Part shown: positions 16,179 to 24,961 of the stretch, in pieces
Numbering within the stretch: the stretch's first letter is position 1
Layout: every line of letters begins with the position of its first letter
Source: Pseudolabrys sp.
Lineage (GTDB): Bacteria; Pseudomonadota; Alphaproteobacteria; Rhizobiales; Xanthobacteraceae
NCBI GenBank assembly: GCA_022843325.1
Contig: JALHNV010000016.1
Span: 1-51,851, forward strand
DNA length: 51,851 nucleotides
Direction: 5' to 3'
The notes under the pieces: model-generated
The model's input: only the letters and a program-made list of their open reading frames with translations
Told to the model about the DNA's origin: nothing
The model's database searches: none
Translations under genes and position numbers: made by a program

Positions 16179-16964
16179 TCAGACCGTTGGCGCAAGCGCG
16201 ATGGGTGAGGGATCAAACGGCCGGCCCGGCCTGCGCCAGACCGTGAAGCTGTAGGAATAGCGTTTGCGCGGAAACAACGTGTGGCTGACCATGATCAGCC
16301 GCTGCTGCGGCCCGCGATACCAGCGCCAGCGCGATAACGCCGCTTCACCGGTGACGACATCGAGCAGCTTGGCCTGCCGGGCATTGAGTCTTTCAGCGTC
16401 CATGCTTTGACGGATGCTTTCGATGCTTGCACCCTGCGCATGTTCAACCATGGTCGCCAGCGAACCGAAACGGCCGTTGAAAGCCTTTGCCTGCCCGGGA
16501 TCAAGATTGGGCACGTAATGCGTTGACAAGCAGACAGCGGGGCCTTGTTTCGGGGAACGCAGGTTCTGGATGCGGGTAAACTTCTCGCCGATGTCGCAAC
16601 CCAGCTCCGCCGCCAGCACGGCGTCGCAGTTCACCACGTCAACCTGGATCACCTTGACGGTCAGTTCTTCGGTAAACTGGATCAGCTCTTCGAGCGATTT
16701 GCTTTCAAGGACGAAATGCTCGCGGGATCCGCCGGCCTCGACGCGGGTGCCGACGCCGGCGCGGCGCGACACCATGCCGTTGAGTTGCAGCTCTTTCAGT
16801 GCGGCCCGCAGTGTGATGCGGCTGACGCCGAACTGTTTGCATAGCGCCATCTCCGGCGGCAGCAGACTGCCGGGTGTATAGCGGCCCGCTTCGATGTCTT
16901 CCGCGATCTGCTGGGCGATGCGGGCATAAAGGGGCGCCGACCGGGCGGCGATGCCGACGCTCAT
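16179..16964 (-). CDS. GntR/HutC-family transcriptional regulator
   Basis: 261 aa. An N-terminal winged HTH is clear (PLYARIAQQIAEDIEAGRYT, LLPPEMALCKQFGVSRITLR, ALKELQLNGMVSRRAGVGTR), followed by a UTRA ligand-binding domain (residues about 85-245) that in HutC regulators senses a pathway metabolite. Its start overlaps the CoA-transferase stop by 4 nt (ATGA). It probably represses both its own operon and the divergent Bug receptor through the inverted repeat at 18206-18234, and the inducer is probably an organic acid or its CoA ester. That is inferred from context. Confidence 0.88.
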   Translation of the reverse strand: MSVGIAARSAPLYARIAQQIAEDIEAGRYTPGSLLPPEMALCKQFGVSRITLRAALKELQLNGMVSRRAGVGTRVEAGGSREHFVLESKSLEELIQFTEELTVKVIQVDVVNCDAVLAAELGCDIGEKFTRIQNLRSPKQGPAVCLSTHYVPNLDPGQAKAFNGRFGSLATMVEHAQGASIESIRQSMDAERLNARQAKLLDVVTGEAALSRWRWYRGPQQRLIMVSHTLFPRKRYSYSFTVWRRPGRPFDPSPIALAPTV

Positions 16965-18166
16965 ATCACGCCCTCGCTGCGCAACGACGCGACTTCGTCC
17001 GCATCGATGCCAATTTCGCCCAACAGGCTCGACGTATCCTGACCCAGAACCGGCGCTGGCCTCGACGGCGCATGGGCTTCGCTGGAGCGGATCGGGCTGG
17101 CCATCAGCTTGACCGTCTGCCCGCCCTCAGCGGTCACGGTTTCGATGCCGCCCCGATCCTTCACGAATGGATTATCAAGCGCCTGCGCTACATCGAGAAT
17201 CGGCGCGCCCGGAATGACGCCGGCGAATTCGGCCAGCCATTCTGCGGTGGTCCGCTTCGACAGCGCGCCGTCCAGCAGCTCCGTTATGGTGTCGCGGTTG
17301 GCGAGACGGTCCGGGAAACGCCGGAAGCGAGGATCGTCACCCCATTCCGGATGTCCGACGCGCTCGCACAACAATGGCCAGAACTTTTCCTTGTTGCACA
17401 TCAGGTAAATCCAGCCGTCGGCGGTGCGATAGGTCTGGCATGGCGTCAACGACGGATGCGCCGAACGCGGCAGCCGCACGGTGTTGACACCGGCGTTCAA
17501 CTGCCAGTGCGCGATGTAATTGAGATTGTAGATCGCCAGATCGAACAGGCTGACATCGACATCGCGGCCACGACCGGTCCGGCGCGCCTCCAGCAGCGCG
17601 CTGACCAAAGCGAGGCTCAGGACCGATCCGGTCATCAGATCGACGATCGACAGGCCCATGCGCGAGGGTGGCCCGGATGGATCGCCGGTGAGCTGAAAAT
17701 AGCCGGCCTCTGCCTGCATCAGATAATCGTAGCCCGGCCAGTTGGCGCGTTCGTTGTCGCGTCCATATCCGGTGAGATGCGCGCAGACGATGCGGGGATT
17801 GAAGGGCGCCAGCGCAGGATAGGTGATGCCGATCCGTTGCGGCACGTCGCCACGCAGATTGCTCGCCACCGCGTCGGCCGTACGCGCCAGCCGCTGGAAA
17901 ATGTCGCGGCCGCGGGGGTCGGCGAGATTGAGGGTCAGGCTGCGCTTGTTGCGATTGAAGCTGTGAAAGAAGTAGCTCTCAGTGGTGGCCGGGAGCGCGG
18001 GATTGAAATGCGGTCCGACGCTGCGGGAGACGTCGCCGCCCTCGATCGGATTCTCGATCTTGATCACCTCGGCACCGAGGTCGGACAGAAATTGCGTGCC
18101 GAACGGGCCGGCGCCGTATTGTTCGACCGCCAGCACGCGCACGCCATTCAGGATCGACAAAGTCAT
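16961..18166 (-). CDS. Class III (CaiB/BaiF) CoA-transferase
   Basis: 401 aa, normal for the family. Hallmarks are an early GVRVLAVEQYGAGPFGTQFL and LSDLGAEVIKIENP, the LTGYGRD motif near residue 132, and the catalytic Asp in GLSIVDLMTG (about residue 176). These enzymes move CoA from a donor such as succinyl-CoA to a carboxylic acid through an aspartyl-CoA anhydride. Together with the MaoC hydratase and the divergent Bug receptor, it suggests uptake and activation of a small dicarboxylic or branched acid (mesaconate, itaconate or similar). First gene of the three-gene minus-strand operon. Confidence 0.88.
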   Translation of the reverse strand: MTLSILNGVRVLAVEQYGAGPFGTQFLSDLGAEVIKIENPIEGGDVSRSVGPHFNPALPATTESYFFHSFNRNKRSLTLNLADPRGRDIFQRLARTADAVASNLRGDVPQRIGITYPALAPFNPRIVCAHLTGYGRDNERANWPGYDYLMQAEAGYFQLTGDPSGPPSRMGLSIVDLMTGSVLSLALVSALLEARRTGRGRDVDVSLFDLAIYNLNYIAHWQLNAGVNTVRLPRSAHPSLTPCQTYRTADGWIYLMCNKEKFWPLLCERVGHPEWGDDPRFRRFPDRLANRDTITELLDGALSKRTTAEWLAEFAGVIPGAPILDVAQALDNPFVKDRGGIETVTAEGGQTVKLMASPIRSSEAHAPSRPAPVLGQDTSSLLGEIGIDADEVASLRSEGVI

Positions 18167-18205
18167 TCTTCAAAGGTCCCGGCGTTTCTTGACGAGAATT
18201 TTTAA

Positions 18206-18234
18206 TTGTTATAACATTATAGCGTTTATAACAA
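18206..18234. promoter_or_regulatory. Inverted-repeat operator between divergent CoA-transferase and Bug genes
   Basis: Perfect 9-bp arms TTGTTATAA (18206-18214) and TTATAACAA (18226-18234), spaced by 11 nt. It lies in the 97-nt gap between the two divergent genes. The AT-rich arms stand out in GC-rich DNA and fit a GntR/HutC operator, presumably bound by the product of 16179-16964. Confidence 0.6.
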
Positions 18235-18263
18235 GAAATTTGTCAACGTAGGGAGAGACACCG

Positions 18264-19265
18264 ATGAACAAAAGGTCCTTGCTGCAAGGAGGCCTGGCCG
18301 CCGCGGCCTTCGCGTGCATCCAGTTTGCGATGGGAGCCGCGGTCGCGCAGGAATATCCCACCCGCACCATTCGCCTGATCGTGCCGTTCCCGCCGGGCAA
18401 CGCGTCGGATGTGGCGGCGCGCCTCATCAGCAACAAGCTGCATCAGCGCCTCGGCCAGCCTGTGGTGATTGAAAACCGGCCCGGCGGCAGCGGCATCCTC
18501 GGCGTCCAGATCGTCACCGCCGCCGAGCCTGACGGCCACACGCTGCTGGTGACATCGCTGTCGCCGATGGTTCTCAACCCCGCGCTGTTCAAAGCCCTGC
18601 CCTACGATCCGACGCGCGACCTTGCGCCGGTGGCGCTGCTCGGCTTCACCGGCATGATGTTCGTCGCCCGTAACGACGTGCCGGCCAACAACATCGCCGA
18701 GGCCGTCGCCCTGATCAAAAAGAACCCGGCCGAATTCAACTCGGCACATATCGGCATCGGCACACTGAGCCAGCTTTCGATGGAAGCGTTCAAGCTGGCG
18801 CTCGGCCTCAAGATGGTCGCGGTGCCCTACAAGGGCAGCGGCCAGGCGCTCACCGACATGATGGGCGGCAACGTCACCTTCATGTTCGACGCCATGACAT
18901 CGGCGAACGCGCTGGTGAAGGGCGGCAAGGTCAAGGCGCTGGCAGTGTCCACGTCGAAGCGCTCGATCTTCTCTCCCGAGACGCCGACGCTGCGCGAATC
19001 CGGGCTGTCGGTATTGAACGATTACGACATCGCCGCTTGGACCGCTTTGCTCGCGCCGGGCAAAACGCCGAAGCCGATCATCGACCGTCTCAACAAGGAA
19101 CTTCAGGCAATTCTGTCGGAGCCGGAAACCAAACAAGCTTTCGAGGTCGCGTTTCTCGAACCCTATCCGCCAATGTCACCTGACGGCTTTGCCGCGTTCA
19201 TGCGCGAAGAACTCAAGAAATGGGACCGGATCGCCACAGAAACGGGCGTGAAAGGCACGCTGTAG
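18264..19265 (+). CDS. Bug-family (TTT) periplasmic substrate-binding protein
   Basis: 333 aa. A signal peptide (residues 1-28, ending near GAAVAQ) precedes the Bug fold: EYPTRTIRLIVPFPPGNASD, VVIENRPGGSGILGVQIV, DGHTLLV, then VPYKGSGQALTDMMGGNVTF and WTALLAPGKTPKPIIDRLNK. Bug proteins bind carboxylic acids for tripartite tricarboxylate transporters, and many are orphan receptors. No membrane subunits (TctA/TctB) are in the window. ATG 18264 follows AGGGAGAGACACCG. It shares its regulatory region with the CoA-transferase operon, so it probably binds the same acid. Confidence 0.92.
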   Translation: MNKRSLLQGGLAAAAFACIQFAMGAAVAQEYPTRTIRLIVPFPPGNASDVAARLISNKLHQRLGQPVVIENRPGGSGILGVQIVTAAEPDGHTLLVTSLSPMVLNPALFKALPYDPTRDLAPVALLGFTGMMFVARNDVPANNIAEAVALIKKNPAEFNSAHIGIGTLSQLSMEAFKLALGLKMVAVPYKGSGQALTDMMGGNVTFMFDAMTSANALVKGGKVKALAVSTSKRSIFSPETPTLRESGLSVLNDYDIAAWTALLAPGKTPKPIIDRLNKELQAILSEPETKQAFEVAFLEPYPPMSPDGFAAFMREELKKWDRIATETGVKGTL

Positions 19266-19285
19266 ACATTAGCCGAGCCATGTCT

Positions 19286-19317
19286 CGCGGTCCGATGCCA
19301 AGCGTCGGACCGCGTTT
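19286..19317 (+). terminator. Intrinsic terminator after the Bug gene
   Basis: A perfect 10-bp stem CGCGGTCCGA / TCGGACCGCG around a 9-nt loop, then TTT. It lies 21 nt after the stop. The rest of 19318-19523 shows no gene. Confidence 0.7.
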
Positions 19318-19523
19318 CTGCAAGCGATCCCCGCACGCGACATGACTTTTCCGCTCCACCGCGACTGACTTTAATCAAATGCAAAGGCATTTTTGACGGC
19401 CCAGACCGTGCAGCGCCTCTGGAAAATGGCCAATTCGTACCTATATCCGGTCAATCGTCTCATATTGCTCACGTTCGGCCGGCCGGATTTCTCGGTCCGC
19501 CCCGGATGTCATTGGAGTTAGTC

Positions 19524-19769
19524 ATGGATAAATTCGATTTCAGTGCGCCTGCAGAGCTGTTTCCGTCACGCAACCGCAAGATCGCCAGCCGCGTGAAATA
19601 TCGCCGCTTCGCCACCGCCGCCGATGCCATCCGCTATGCCGTCGAGGAATTGCCGGAGCCGCTGCTGCTCGGCGCCTTCATTGAGATCGATGACAGCCGG
19701 CTCGGCCACAAGGACATTCGCGCCCTGTATGAGAGTGAACGCTTTCCGCACAAGAAGCTGGCGAGCTAG
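19524..19769 (+). CDS. Small conserved hypothetical protein
   Basis: 81 aa, soluble: MDKFDFSAPAELFPSRNRK, then VKYRRFATAADAIRYAVEEL and LLGAFIEIDDSRLGHKDIRA. No named domain is recognised; the pattern looks like a short alpha/beta protein shared among Rhizobiales. ATG 19524 has TTGGAGTTAGTC in front, which favours it over the upstream GTG/ATG codons from 19506. Function unknown. Confidence 0.7.
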   Translation: MDKFDFSAPAELFPSRNRKIASRVKYRRFATAADAIRYAVEELPEPLLLGAFIEIDDSRLGHKDIRALYESERFPHKKLAS

Positions 19770-19997
19770 GTCTGACGCGCTGCCTTCAGCGCCGTAAAAT
19801 CGCGCTGGTTTGACGGAAATCGCCAAATCCGGTATGATTTTGTTCGTTGAAACAAAGTGTTTTGCTCTGCCTTGCTGCGCTGCCCTTTTAGGGCGCTTAT
19901 CAACGCACCCCTAAAACCCTGATGTTTCGATCGCACCGGGCCTGAGTGCCCGGGCGCATCTCAACACGAGCAGCGATAACGCACAAAGGTAGCTACG

Positions 19998-20201
19998 ATG
20001 GCCACAGGTACGGTTAAGTTCTTCAACACCCAGAAGGGTTTCGGTTTCATCACGCCGAGCGACGGGTCGCGCGACGTGTTCGTGCACATCAGCGCGGTTG
20101 AGCGCGCCGGCATGAGCACCCTCAACGAAGGCCAGCGCCTGAGCTACGAGATCGTCACCGAGCGCGGCAAGCAGGCGGCGTCCAATCTGCAGAACGCCTG
20201 A
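19998..20201 (+). CDS. Cold-shock domain protein, CspA family
   Basis: 67 aa, a single cold-shock domain with both RNA-binding motifs: [17 protein letters not shown] (RNP1, KGFGFI) and [13 protein letters not shown] (RNP2, VFVHI). Such proteins bind single-stranded RNA and act as RNA chaperones. The upstream gap (19770-19997) contains AT-rich sequence and a long probable leader, as is common for csp mRNAs, with ACAAAGGTAGCTACG before the ATG. A terminator follows at 20232. Confidence 0.95.
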   Translation: MATGTVKFFNTQKGFGFITPSDGSRDVFVHISAVERAGMSTLNEGQRLSYEIVTERGKQAASNLQNA

Positions 20202-20231
20202 TTTTCGTTTCCGCAGCTAGAACCGATGCAG

Positions 20232-20256
20232 CGCCCGGCCTCGTGCCGGGCGTTTT
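20232..20256 (+). terminator. Intrinsic terminator after the cold-shock gene
   Basis: CGCCCGGC (20232-20239) and GCCGGGCG (20245-20252) form an 8-bp stem with loop CTCGT, followed by TTTT. Confidence 0.8.
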
Positions 20257-20317
20257 AGCTCATGGCGCACTCCCGGCAGGCACCGGCCCTTTCAAGAAAA
20301 CGAAGGCGATCGAGGCC

Positions 20318-20509
20318 ATGACGCACCGCTACGCCGCCGGGGATACCGTCTACGACGAGCCGGCCTTCGGCAACGCCGCCGCGCGTGGCAACACGATCGT
20401 ACGCCCACTGCCCGTCGAGAATGACGACCGCCGCGCCTGTCGCATCAAGAGCCTGGCGGAGTCCTTCGAGCGCATCGCCGAAGGGCACCAGCTCAGCCGC
20501 GGCGCGTAG
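20318..20509 (+). CDS. Small conserved hypothetical protein
   Basis: 63 aa from ATG 20318: MTHRYAAGDTVYDEPAFGNA ... YTIVRPLP-like core, then CRIKSLAESFERIAEGHQLS. It is soluble and unrecognised by name; short proteins with a YxAGDxVxxxPxFxxRxAxxGxYxIVRxLPxExxxxxYRIKS pattern are common in Rhizobiales. The frame is open upstream to 20243, but that part overlaps the csp terminator. GAAGG lies about 12 nt before the chosen ATG. Function unknown. Confidence 0.6.
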   Translation: MTHRYAAGDTVYDEPAFGNAAARGNTIVRPLPVENDDRRACRIKSLAESFERIAEGHQLSRGA

Positions 20510-20751
20510 CCGCTCTCTGCCGACATCCTCTAAGCGGCGTTAATACCGGAGGCGAAATTGCGCCCAATCCGGTCTATTGCGGCTGTTTTCCTGCAAAAAA
20601 AGTCGCGTTTTCACGCTCTTTTCAACGTTCCGTGAAAAGGTCTCCCGGAACCAAGATGGGTTCCCCACGTTTACTCCGCGAACAATCGCGTCGCACATTT
20701 GAACCTTTACCAAGGCCGGGCCGACTGACTGGCGTACCCTTGGAGGACATC

Positions 20752-20961
20752 ATGAACTGGTCGATGTACACCGCCGATCGCACCACCCACCTGAAGATCG
20801 TGGTGGTGGGGCTTGCCGCAGCGCTTCTCATCGCCGTTATCGGCATCTCGGCGCAGCACCTCAATCTCGGCACCGATATCATGACTGCGCAGGGACCGAC
20901 TGTGATCAAGGCCGGCGGGCCCGTGGCCTACACCGCGCGCGACGGCGTCATGATCCGCTAG
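20752..20961 (+). CDS. Small single-pass membrane protein
   Basis: 69 aa: MNWSMYTADRTTHLKIVVVG, then a membrane helix (IVVVGLAAALLIAVIGISA) and a short polar tail with QGPTVIKAGGPVAYTARDG. ATG 20752 has a very good ribosome binding site (TTGGAGGACATC), which sets the start although the frame is open to 20632. Similar small membrane proteins occur in Bradyrhizobium-like genomes. Function unknown. A terminator follows at 21025. Confidence 0.75.
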   Translation: MNWSMYTADRTTHLKIVVVGLAAALLIAVIGISAQHLNLGTDIMTAQGPTVIKAGGPVAYTARDGVMIR

Positions 20962-21024
20962 TTCGTTATTCCGCAGGCCGAGCCATCCGGCAGGCGTTCT
21001 TGCTGAGATCTAACCTCCCCCCTT

Positions 21025-21053
21025 AGCGCGCCGCCTTTGCGGCGCGCTTTTTT
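21025..21053 (+). terminator. Intrinsic terminator
   Basis: AGCGCGCCGC / GCGGCGCGCT with loop CTTT or shorter, followed by TTTTTT. It ends the small membrane protein transcript and precedes the secreted-protein gene at 21096. Confidence 0.85.
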
Positions 21054-21095
21054 GTCAGATGGGCGAATCGGCGAAAAACGCCGACAAGGGCGGTT

Positions 21096-22226
21096 ATGAA
21101 AAGCCACTTGATTCGTACTTTTCTCACCGGACTCGTCGCCGCCCTGGTCATGCTTGTGCCCGCCCAGGCGCAGCGGTCCGACTATCAGGCGCGGCTCGCA
21201 GCTTATGAAGCCGCGTATGGCCCATACGAGCGGCAGGCCTCGGCCTATTGGGACGCTGTGGGCGCCAAACGCCGCATCCGCAACGCCAAGCACCGCAGTG
21301 GCGAACGAATCCTGCTTGAGGATTATGTGCTGACGCAGCCGCCGGTCTATGACGGCCCGCCGCGCCCGGTCGATCCCGACGCACCGGCGCGGCCGCCGGT
21401 CGAGCGCGAAGTCATCCCGACCATCGACGATTTCATCGCCGCCGCCGCCGATCAGTTCGGCTTCGTCCCCGACCGCCCGAAAACCGAAAGCGAATTCATG
21501 CGCGCTTACGCCCGCGCCGCCTCAGCGGCCGGGCTGACGCGCGACCAGATCGTCGGCATTTATGTGTTCGAGACGGGCGGCAACGGCACCCACGATACGC
21601 AAGCCGGCGTATCGGCGACGCGCACGCGGCCGATCTCGCCGGCGGTTGGCTACAACCAGTTGCTCAGCACCATCTCTGCAGCCACCCTGCACAGCCACGG
21701 TTCTCAATTGCTGACGGCCTTGCAGCAGAAATCCAAAACGCTGAGCGGCGCTGAACGGCAGGCGATGAACCGCAAGATCGAAGCATTGCGGCGCATGATC
21801 GCCTACGCCCGCACTGTTCCTTACCAGTGGGCTGCGCTCGACAAGCTCGCAAAGACCACACGCGGTGGCTGGGGCCTGCACGCCATCGTGCTCGACATCG
21901 ATCTCGGTCCGCTGGTGCAGGTGCAGAAGCTGGTCACTTCGGTGCAGTTCGCCCGCACCCGCCGCTACAACAAACCGCTCACCGCGGCGGAACTGGAGCT
22001 GATGAACCTGACCGGCGACGGCAACGGCATCGACATGGTGCTGATGCCGCAAGCGCTGCGCGAGCGCGTGCCGACGGCGAACTTCTTCCAGCGCAACGGC
22101 TATGAGCGCAATCCGGTGGCGCGCCGCACCGGCGTGGTCGCCAACCTCATTTCCGACATGGACGCCAAAATGGCGAAAGGCGCGCAACAGCCCGGCGCCA
22201 AGGAACTGGCGGCCGCCTTCCGCTAA
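21096..22226 (+). CDS. Secreted protein of unknown function, possibly lysozyme-like
   Basis: 376 aa. A signal peptide (MKSHLIRTFLTGLVAALVML ... AQAQ) targets it to the periplasm. I cannot name the family. One stretch, GLTRDQIVGIYVFETGGNGT, with AVGYNQLLSTI some 35 residues later, recalls the lysozyme/transglycosylase pattern in which a Glu precedes an SxxGY-type strand (here E in FETGG and GYNQLL). That would fit a peptidoglycan-cutting enzyme, but the match is weak. The C-terminal part is helical. The ATG at 21096 follows AAGGGCGGTT. The next gene is also secreted and starts 61 nt downstream. Confidence 0.75.
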   Translation: MKSHLIRTFLTGLVAALVMLVPAQAQRSDYQARLAAYEAAYGPYERQASAYWDAVGAKRRIRNAKHRSGERILLEDYVLTQPPVYDGPPRPVDPDAPARPPVEREVIPTIDDFIAAAADQFGFVPDRPKTESEFMRAYARAASAAGLTRDQIVGIYVFETGGNGTHDTQAGVSATRTRPISPAVGYNQLLSTISAATLHSHGSQLLTALQQKSKTLSGAERQAMNRKIEALRRMIAYARTVPYQWAALDKLAKTTRGGWGLHAIVLDIDLGPLVQVQKLVTSVQFARTRRYNKPLTAAELELMNLTGDGNGIDMVLMPQALRERVPTANFFQRNGYERNPVARRTGVVANLISDMDAKMAKGAQQPGAKELAAAFR

Positions 22227-22287
22227 GGAGCGCCGCGACAGCGACGCAATGACGGTCTATGCCGGCGACAGCCCAACCGGAGTTGCC

Positions 22288-22575
22288 ATGAAAACCGCCG
22301 CCATTCTGCTGCTCGTTCTGCTCACCGCGCCCGCCACCGCGCAAGACATCCGCGGCCTGGAAGTTTGCACCGCGGAAAAGCAGATGGACCGCCGCACCGG
22401 CTGCTTGCAGGCCAATGACAATTTCCTGCAGCAGGAACTGGCCAAGGTGAAACGTGAGGGTGACGCCCGCCTGGCGGCGGCGCAGGCCGAGATTGCGGCG
22501 CTGAAGGCAGCGCTCGCCGGGCTGGACGGCGACATGAAGCAGCTGCGAGCCAAGGCCGAGCCGGCGAAGAAGTAG
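22288..22575 (+). CDS. Small secreted coiled-coil protein
   Basis: 95 aa. A signal peptide (MKTAAILLLVLLTAPATAQ) is followed by VCTAEKQMDRRTGCLQAND and a charged helix of coiled-coil type (QQELAKVKREGDARLAAAQA onward). Two Cys residues flank MDRRTG and could form a disulfide. ATG 22288 follows CCGGAGTTGCC; the frame is open further upstream, but that part overlaps the preceding gene. Function unknown; position suggests it works with the upstream secreted protein. Confidence 0.7.
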   Translation: MKTAAILLLVLLTAPATAQDIRGLEVCTAEKQMDRRTGCLQANDNFLQQELAKVKREGDARLAAAQAEIAALKAALAGLDGDMKQLRAKAEPAKK

Positions 22576-22590
22576 CCCGGCGAGAAACGC

Positions 22591-22614
22591 AAACGGCGCC
22601 TTGCGGCGCCGTTT
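22591..22614. terminator. Bidirectional terminator hairpin between convergent genes
   Basis: AAACGGCGCC / GGCGCCGTTT with loop TTGC, a perfect 10-bp stem. A-rich left and T-rich right arms allow it to work for the plus-strand gene ending at 22575 and for fliJ ending at 22638 on the minus strand. Confidence 0.7.
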
Positions 22615-22637
22615 CACAAAATCAAAACTGGCGCGCC

Positions 22638-23060
22638 TCAAGCGTGCGCGGTGCCGGCGGAAAACCGCATGGCCGCGATGCGGTCGAGTTCGTTCTGCTC
22701 GCGGGCGCTCTGTTCGGCTTTCTCGCGGGCGTGGTCCCGCTCGTCCAGCATCTCGACCTTCTTCAATTCCTCGAAGGCTTCGCCGAGCACGGCTTTGGCG
22801 TCGTCGAGCTGGACCTTCAGCTCGCCAGCCGACCGCTGGAGGTTCTCGCGCCGGCCGATCGCCGCTTTGGCATAGGTCGGATAGGCGAAATGGCTTGGAT
22901 CGTGAATCCCGGCGCGGTCCTGCTCGTGCTTGATCTCGCGCTCGAGATCGCTCGCCATACGATCGAAATCGGCAATCATCGCCTCGATCTGGGCGACCTT
23001 GCGCCGCTTCTCGTCGACCTGAAACTTTTTCAGGCGGATGAGGGTTTCGCGTGACTTCAT
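22638..23060 (-). CDS. fliJ: Flagellar export chaperone FliJ
   Basis: 140 aa, almost entirely helical and charged, as expected for FliJ: RETLIRLKKFQVDEKRRKVA near the start, then ERENLQRSAGELKVQLDDAK-type coiled coil and EEFEELKKVEML-like sequence. FliJ enters the FliI hexamer ring and activates the export gate through FlhA. It lies 108 nt downstream of fliI on the same strand, the usual fliI-fliJ order. Sequence identity of FliJ proteins is low, so the name rests on shape plus context. Confidence 0.85.
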   Translation of the reverse strand: MKSRETLIRLKKFQVDEKRRKVAQIEAMIADFDRMASDLEREIKHEQDRAGIHDPSHFAYPTYAKAAIGRRENLQRSAGELKVQLDDAKAVLGEAFEELKKVEMLDERDHAREKAEQSAREQNELDRIAAMRFSAGTAHA

Positions 23061-23168
23061 CGACTCAATACTCCCCGAAGCCGCGAATTCGCCTGCTGGG
23101 CTAAGCCGATACCAATGGCCATGCGCGGACGTGCCGGACGTTCAGGTGCCGACTGTGGGGCAATATCG

Positions 23169-24494
23169 TTAGTTTTCGGTTTCTTTGCCGGCCAGGATTC
23201 GCTCAATCCACTGGTAACCTTCGGCCAGCGTCGAGGCTTCATCCTTGCCTTGGGACAGAAACGTCTCCAGCGGCTTGTTCAAACCGATGGCCTCATCGAC
23301 CTCGGCGCTGGTGCCAGCCCGGTAGGCGCCGAGCCGGATCAGTTCCTCCATGTCGGCATAGGTCGCCATCACCTGCCTGGCTCGTGTGATGGCCGGCAGG
23401 AAGGCCGGATCGCAGGCCCGCGGCATGGTGCGCGAAACCGACTTTAGAATATTGATGGCCGGATAGCGGCCGCGCTCGGCGATGGCGCGCTCCATGACAA
23501 TGTGACCATCGAGAATGCCGCGTACCGCATCGGCCACTGGCTCATTGTGGTCGTCGCCGTCGACCAGCACGCTGAAGATCCCGGTAATGGTCCCGGCATC
23601 CGTGCCGGGCCCGGCGCGCTCGAGAAGCCGAGGCAATTCGGTGAACACCGTCGGCGTATAGCCCTTGGCGGTCGGCGGCTCGCCGGCCGAGAGGCCGATC
23701 TCGCGCTGCGCCATGGCGAAGCGGGTGACCGAATCCATCAGCACCAGCACATCTTTGTGCAGGTCGCGGAAATACTCGGCGATCGACAGCGTCAGATAGG
23801 CCGCCTGGCGGCGCATCAGCGCCGGTTCGTCCGATGTCGACACCACCACCACCGAGCGCGCCAGACCTGCCTCGCCGAGGTCGTCCTGGAGGAATTCCTG
23901 TACCTCGCGGCCGCGTTCGCCGACCAGGCCAATGACCGACACGTCGGCCGCGACGTTCCGCGCCAGCATCGACAGCAGCACCGACTTGCCGACCCCCGAG
24001 CCCGCAAAAATGCCCATGCGCTGGCCGCGGCAGACGGTGATGAAGGTATTGAGCGCACGGACGCCGAGATCGAGCGGCTCGCCGACCCTCCTTCGGGCAT
24101 GGGCCGGCGGCGGCGCGGCGCGGAAAGGATAAGGCGCGGGTCCAGGCGGCAGCGGCCCCTTGCCGTCGATCGGCTCGCCCATGGCGTTAATGACGCGGCC
24201 GAGCCAGCGTTCAGAGGGGCGGACCGTACCGGCCGCGGTCGCGACAATGGCGCGGCAGCCGCGCCGCACACCTTCCAGCGCCGCAAACGGCATCGCCAGC
24301 GCATGGGCACCGGCAAAGCCGACCACCTCGCAGGGAATGGCGCGGCCGGTGCCGCTCTCGATATTGAGCCTCGCGCCAACCGACATGGCCTGGATCGGCC
24401 CGGCCACCTCGACCATCAGCCCGCGCACACCGACGACGCGGCCGTAGATTTCGGCGCCGTCGATATCGGCAATCTGCTCCGCCAGGGCTTTCAC
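23169..24494 (-). CDS. fliI: Flagellum-specific ATPase FliI
   Basis: 441 aa from GTG 24494. F1-type ATPase with Walker A GSGVGKS (about 165-171), the catalytic Glu in [10 protein letters not shown], Walker [21 protein letters not shown] and the FliI family stretch [14 protein letters not shown]. FliI energises loading of export substrates at the FlhA gate. The frame is open to ATG 24554, which would add 20 basic residues not seen in the family; GTG 24494 gives the expected start ([12 protein letters not shown]). The upstream region is shared with divergent ctrA. Confidence 0.95.
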   Translation of the reverse strand: MKALAEQIADIDGAEIYGRVVGVRGLMVEVAGPIQAMSVGARLNIESGTGRAIPCEVVGFAGAHALAMPFAALEGVRRGCRAIVATAAGTVRPSERWLGRVINAMGEPIDGKGPLPPGPAPYPFRAAPPPAHARRRVGEPLDLGVRALNTFITVCRGQRMGIFAGSGVGKSVLLSMLARNVAADVSVIGLVGERGREVQEFLQDDLGEAGLARSVVVVSTSDEPALMRRQAAYLTLSIAEYFRDLHKDVLVLMDSVTRFAMAQREIGLSAGEPPTAKGYTPTVFTELPRLLERAGPGTDAGTITGIFSVLVDGDDHNEPVADAVRGILDGHIVMERAIAERGRYPAINILKSVSRTMPRACDPAFLPAITRARQVMATYADMEELIRLGAYRAGTSAEVDEAIGLNKPLETFLSQGKDEASTLAEGYQWIERILAGKETEN

Positions 24495-24620
24495 GGGGCC
24501 GCCCCGGCGCGTGCCGATTCGCCGCGGGCCCGCTTTAACGGTTCCCGCATGCACCGCTCTGGCGAAAAAACGCGAAAAGGCCGTAAACTCGCCCTTAGGC
24601 TTACCGGCAGAGGCCGGACT

Positions 24621-24636
24621 TTAACTTGGTGTTTAC
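24621..24636 (+). promoter_or_regulatory. CtrA box-like site between fliI and ctrA
   Basis: TTAA (24621-24624), seven bases, TTTAC (24632-24636): one mismatch to TTAA-N7-TTAAC. It is 127 bp upstream of fliI and 326 bp upstream of ctrA, so it could serve fliI or CtrA autoregulation. A lone half-site TTAACC is at 24852-24857. Confidence 0.45.
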
Positions 24637-24683
24637 CCGCGTCGTTAATCATTGGGTCATCGTCCAAGGGACTACGGCCAATC

Positions 24684-24878
24684 GAATCGCCCGGCCAGGA
24701 CACGAGGGGCGAGTCTGCTGAGTCGCTTGCCAGCGGCTCTTAAACTGGAGCATTAGGCGCGTCGTGGCTAAAAAACCACTCAGTGGCAACATCTTACGGC
24801 GATTCGGCTTGCTTTCGCCAGCGAATGCTTGCACTGAAGAATCAGGTTTTGTTAACCATGTCCGCATAGTGTCGAATC
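24684..24878. promoter_or_regulatory. Cluster of six GANTC sites upstream of ctrA
   Basis: GANTC occurs at 24684, 24711, 24720, 24801, 24839 and 24874, while a random stretch of this size would hold less than one. GANTC is the CcrM methyltransferase target, and in Caulobacter methylation at the ctrA P1 promoter ties transcription to replication-fork passage. The 467-nt gap 24495-24961 holds no gene that I can support. Confidence 0.6.
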
Positions 24879-24961
24879 GGTTTGTCCCACCGCGTTTTTT
24901 CACACTCGCCGCGTTGTGCGGCGCTGACCTGAAGCCCGGTTGCGGCGAGAAGGGGACTTAA

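Noticed and set aside
23502..24743. 413-residue plus-strand frame opposite fliI
   Set aside because: Antisense of a well-supported FliI gene; His/Arg-rich composition without domains.
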